The notes below the pieces were generated by a model that was given only the letters and a program-made list of their open reading frames with translations, was not told where the DNA came from and did not search any database. The position numbers and the translations under genes were made by a program. 64,000 nucleotides of DNA from Chryseobacterium sp. SN22. Lineage in GTDB: Bacteria; Bacteroidota; Bacteroidia; Flavobacteriales; Weeksellaceae. Location of the stretch: positions 1 to 64,000 of the forward strand of contig NZ_VTSX01000016.1 in assembly GCF_008329705.1 (NCBI RefSeq), in the 5' to 3' direction. This document shows, piece after piece, positions 63,016 to 64,000 of the stretch (within the stretch, counting starts at the first letter, position 1; each line of letters opens with the position of its first letter).

Positions 63016-64000
63016 TTATGAGGTGGGCTTATCTTTCGGAGGAAGAATATTCAACATTTTAGCCTGGATTTTTTCAGTGGCTTTGTCCAGCCGTTCCTGT
63101 ATGATATCCGCATCCTTGGATTTGTAGACGATGCCCACATGATAATCAATCGGCAGGAATCTTACAGCTTCTTCACATTCAAATATGCTGTAATCAGGAT
63201 GCTGATCTTTGATCAGTGCAACGATCAGTCCTGAATAGTACCCGGTTGGTCTTGAAACTTTATAATCTTTCTTTCTCAGCAGGGCATCTTCAATTTTAGC
63301 CCATTCCCGCCAGATGTTAATGCTGCTCGAAGCTTCTACCAGATCGGGGATATGCGCGCCACCCACCCGTGATGACGTTTCTAGAAAATAATATTTTCCG
63401 TTTTCTTTGCTTCTGATAAATTCGGTGTGGGTAGCACCGTTCATCAGTCCGAAATTGGAAAGAACGCTGGCGTTGGACTTTTCCAGTGCCTGAAATTCAT
63501 CTGAATACCGGCCCAGAGTTTTGGTTCTGAAAACGCCGCCTTCGTGGGAAACCTGCATCGGTGGAGCAAGATATTTTGAAGCGGAGGTAAAAACGATTTT
63601 TTTGTTGAAGGTAAGGCTGTCTACATGATAGACATCACCGGGTTTAAAGCTTTCCAGCAGGAAAAGGTGACGCTCTTCTCCCAAATTATTAAGAGCTTCC
63701 CAAAGCTCGTCTTTGGAAGTCAGCTTTCTGATTCCTGAGGCAGAAGCTTCTGAGCGTGGTTTCAGAACCCAGGGCGCAGGAACCGTATCGACAAAGGCAT
63801 TGACCTCATCATTGTTGAAAACAGCGGTAAACTCAGGAACATTGATGCCGGAATCTTTTGCCTTCTGGCGCATTGCCAGCTTGTCTCTGAAATAGCGGTG
63901 CGTTGTCTGTCCCATTCCCGGGATCCTGAAGGTTTCACGGATAAGTGCAGCTTTCTCTACATCATAATCATCGAGGGCAATTACAGCATGTATTTTCCTA
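63016..64000 (-). CDS. ATP-grasp ligase, 5' end outside window
   Basis: At least 328 residues; the frame stays open to the window edge, so the ATG at 63915 is internal. The visible N-terminal part (AVIALDDYDVEKAALIRETF) ends a carboxylate-binding Rossmann-like domain. The ATP-grasp core has MRQKAKDSGINVPEF, WVLKPRSEASASGIRKL near residue 80, VSHEGGVFR and a metal-binding end EFIRSKENGKYYFLETSSRVGG. This resembles carbamoyl-phosphate/biotin-carboxylase-like amino-acid ligases (for example L-amino acid ligase type). Start of the ligase cluster seen here; more genes may lie upstream. Confidence 0.8.
   Translation of the reverse strand, partial: RKIHAVIALDDYDVEKAALIRETFRIPGMGQTTHRYFRDKLAMRQKAKDSGINVPEFTAVFNNDEVNAFVDTVPAPWVLKPRSEASASGIRKLTSKDELWEALNNLGEERHLFLLESFKPGDVYHVDSLTFNKKIVFTSASKYLAPPMQVSHEGGVFRTKTLGRYSDEFQALEKSNASVLSNFGLMNGATHTEFIRSKENGKYYFLETSSRVGGAHIPDLVEASSSINIWREWAKIEDALLRKKDYKVSRPTGYYSGLIVALIKDQHPDYSIFECEEAVRFLPIDYHVGIVYKSKDADIIQERLDKATEKIQAKMLNILPPKDKPTS

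Noticed and set aside
1..64000. CRISPR arrays, tRNA or rRNA genes, integrases, complete insertion sequences
   Set aside because: Looked for by eye and not found; the repeats seen are short, dispersed or coding.

Overview
The window looks like chromosomal DNA of a flavobacterium close to Chryseobacterium (Bacteroidota, Weeksellaceae). The evidence is moderate GC, promoters of the Bacteroidota type (TAnnTTTG at -7, sometimes with TTG/TTTG about 20 bases upstream), a type IX secretion cargo protein with the 'type B' C-terminal domain, a GLPGLI protein, M61 and M1 peptidases, and intergenic repeats of the kind common in this group. No rRNA, tRNA, CRISPR array, integrase or complete insertion sequence was seen.

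Layout. 0-4 kb: an apparently chimeric left end (possible nuclease fragment joined to the C-terminal part of a BlaI-like repressor), an M56 BlaR1-like sensor, a GLPGLI protein and a sugar acetyltransferase. 4-12 kb: transaldolase, TPR protein, peptidase E, an unknown zinc-ribbon protein, a PBP4-type carboxypeptidase, a histidine kinase and an M61 peptidase. 12-24 kb: M1 peptidase, tatC, arabinose-5-phosphate isomerase and recQ, a damaged PH-like membrane gene, a glycosyltransferase, small unknowns, lpdA and a DUF4476 protein. 24-36 kb: an S1-type RNA-binding protein, a 1304-residue T9SS cargo protein, and a tetR-tolC-acrA-acrB efflux operon with twin operator dyads. 36-46 kb: J-domain/KTSC protein, unknowns, metE under a cobalamin riboswitch, a patch of unknown and decaying genes (40.6-42.4 kb), nudK, an epimerase, an HPP membrane protein, a short SSB and an HRDC protein. 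46-51 kb: hisS with a coupled acetyltransferase, unknowns and a methyltransferase.

51.7-64 kb is the most distinctive part. A cyanophycin locus (cphA reading right; cphB and a plant-type isoaspartyl peptidase reading left) carries synthesis, depolymerisation and probably dipeptide cleavage of the Asp/Arg reserve polymer. It is followed by a leftward cluster of three ATP-grasp-type proteins, a YbdK/GCS2 glutamate-cysteine-ligase-like enzyme, a class I glutamine amidotransferase and an esterase, with a small membrane protein at its end. This looks like a pathway for making and trimming an unknown amide- or peptide-type metabolite, and is the best candidate for an undescribed system here.

Several reading frames are broken: a membrane gene with no usable start after recQ (18.8-19.3 kb), an HExxH gene with several lesions (41.6-42.4 kb), and a 249-codon gene split by one in-frame TAG (56.5-57.2 kb). 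Each could be real decay or a base-calling error.
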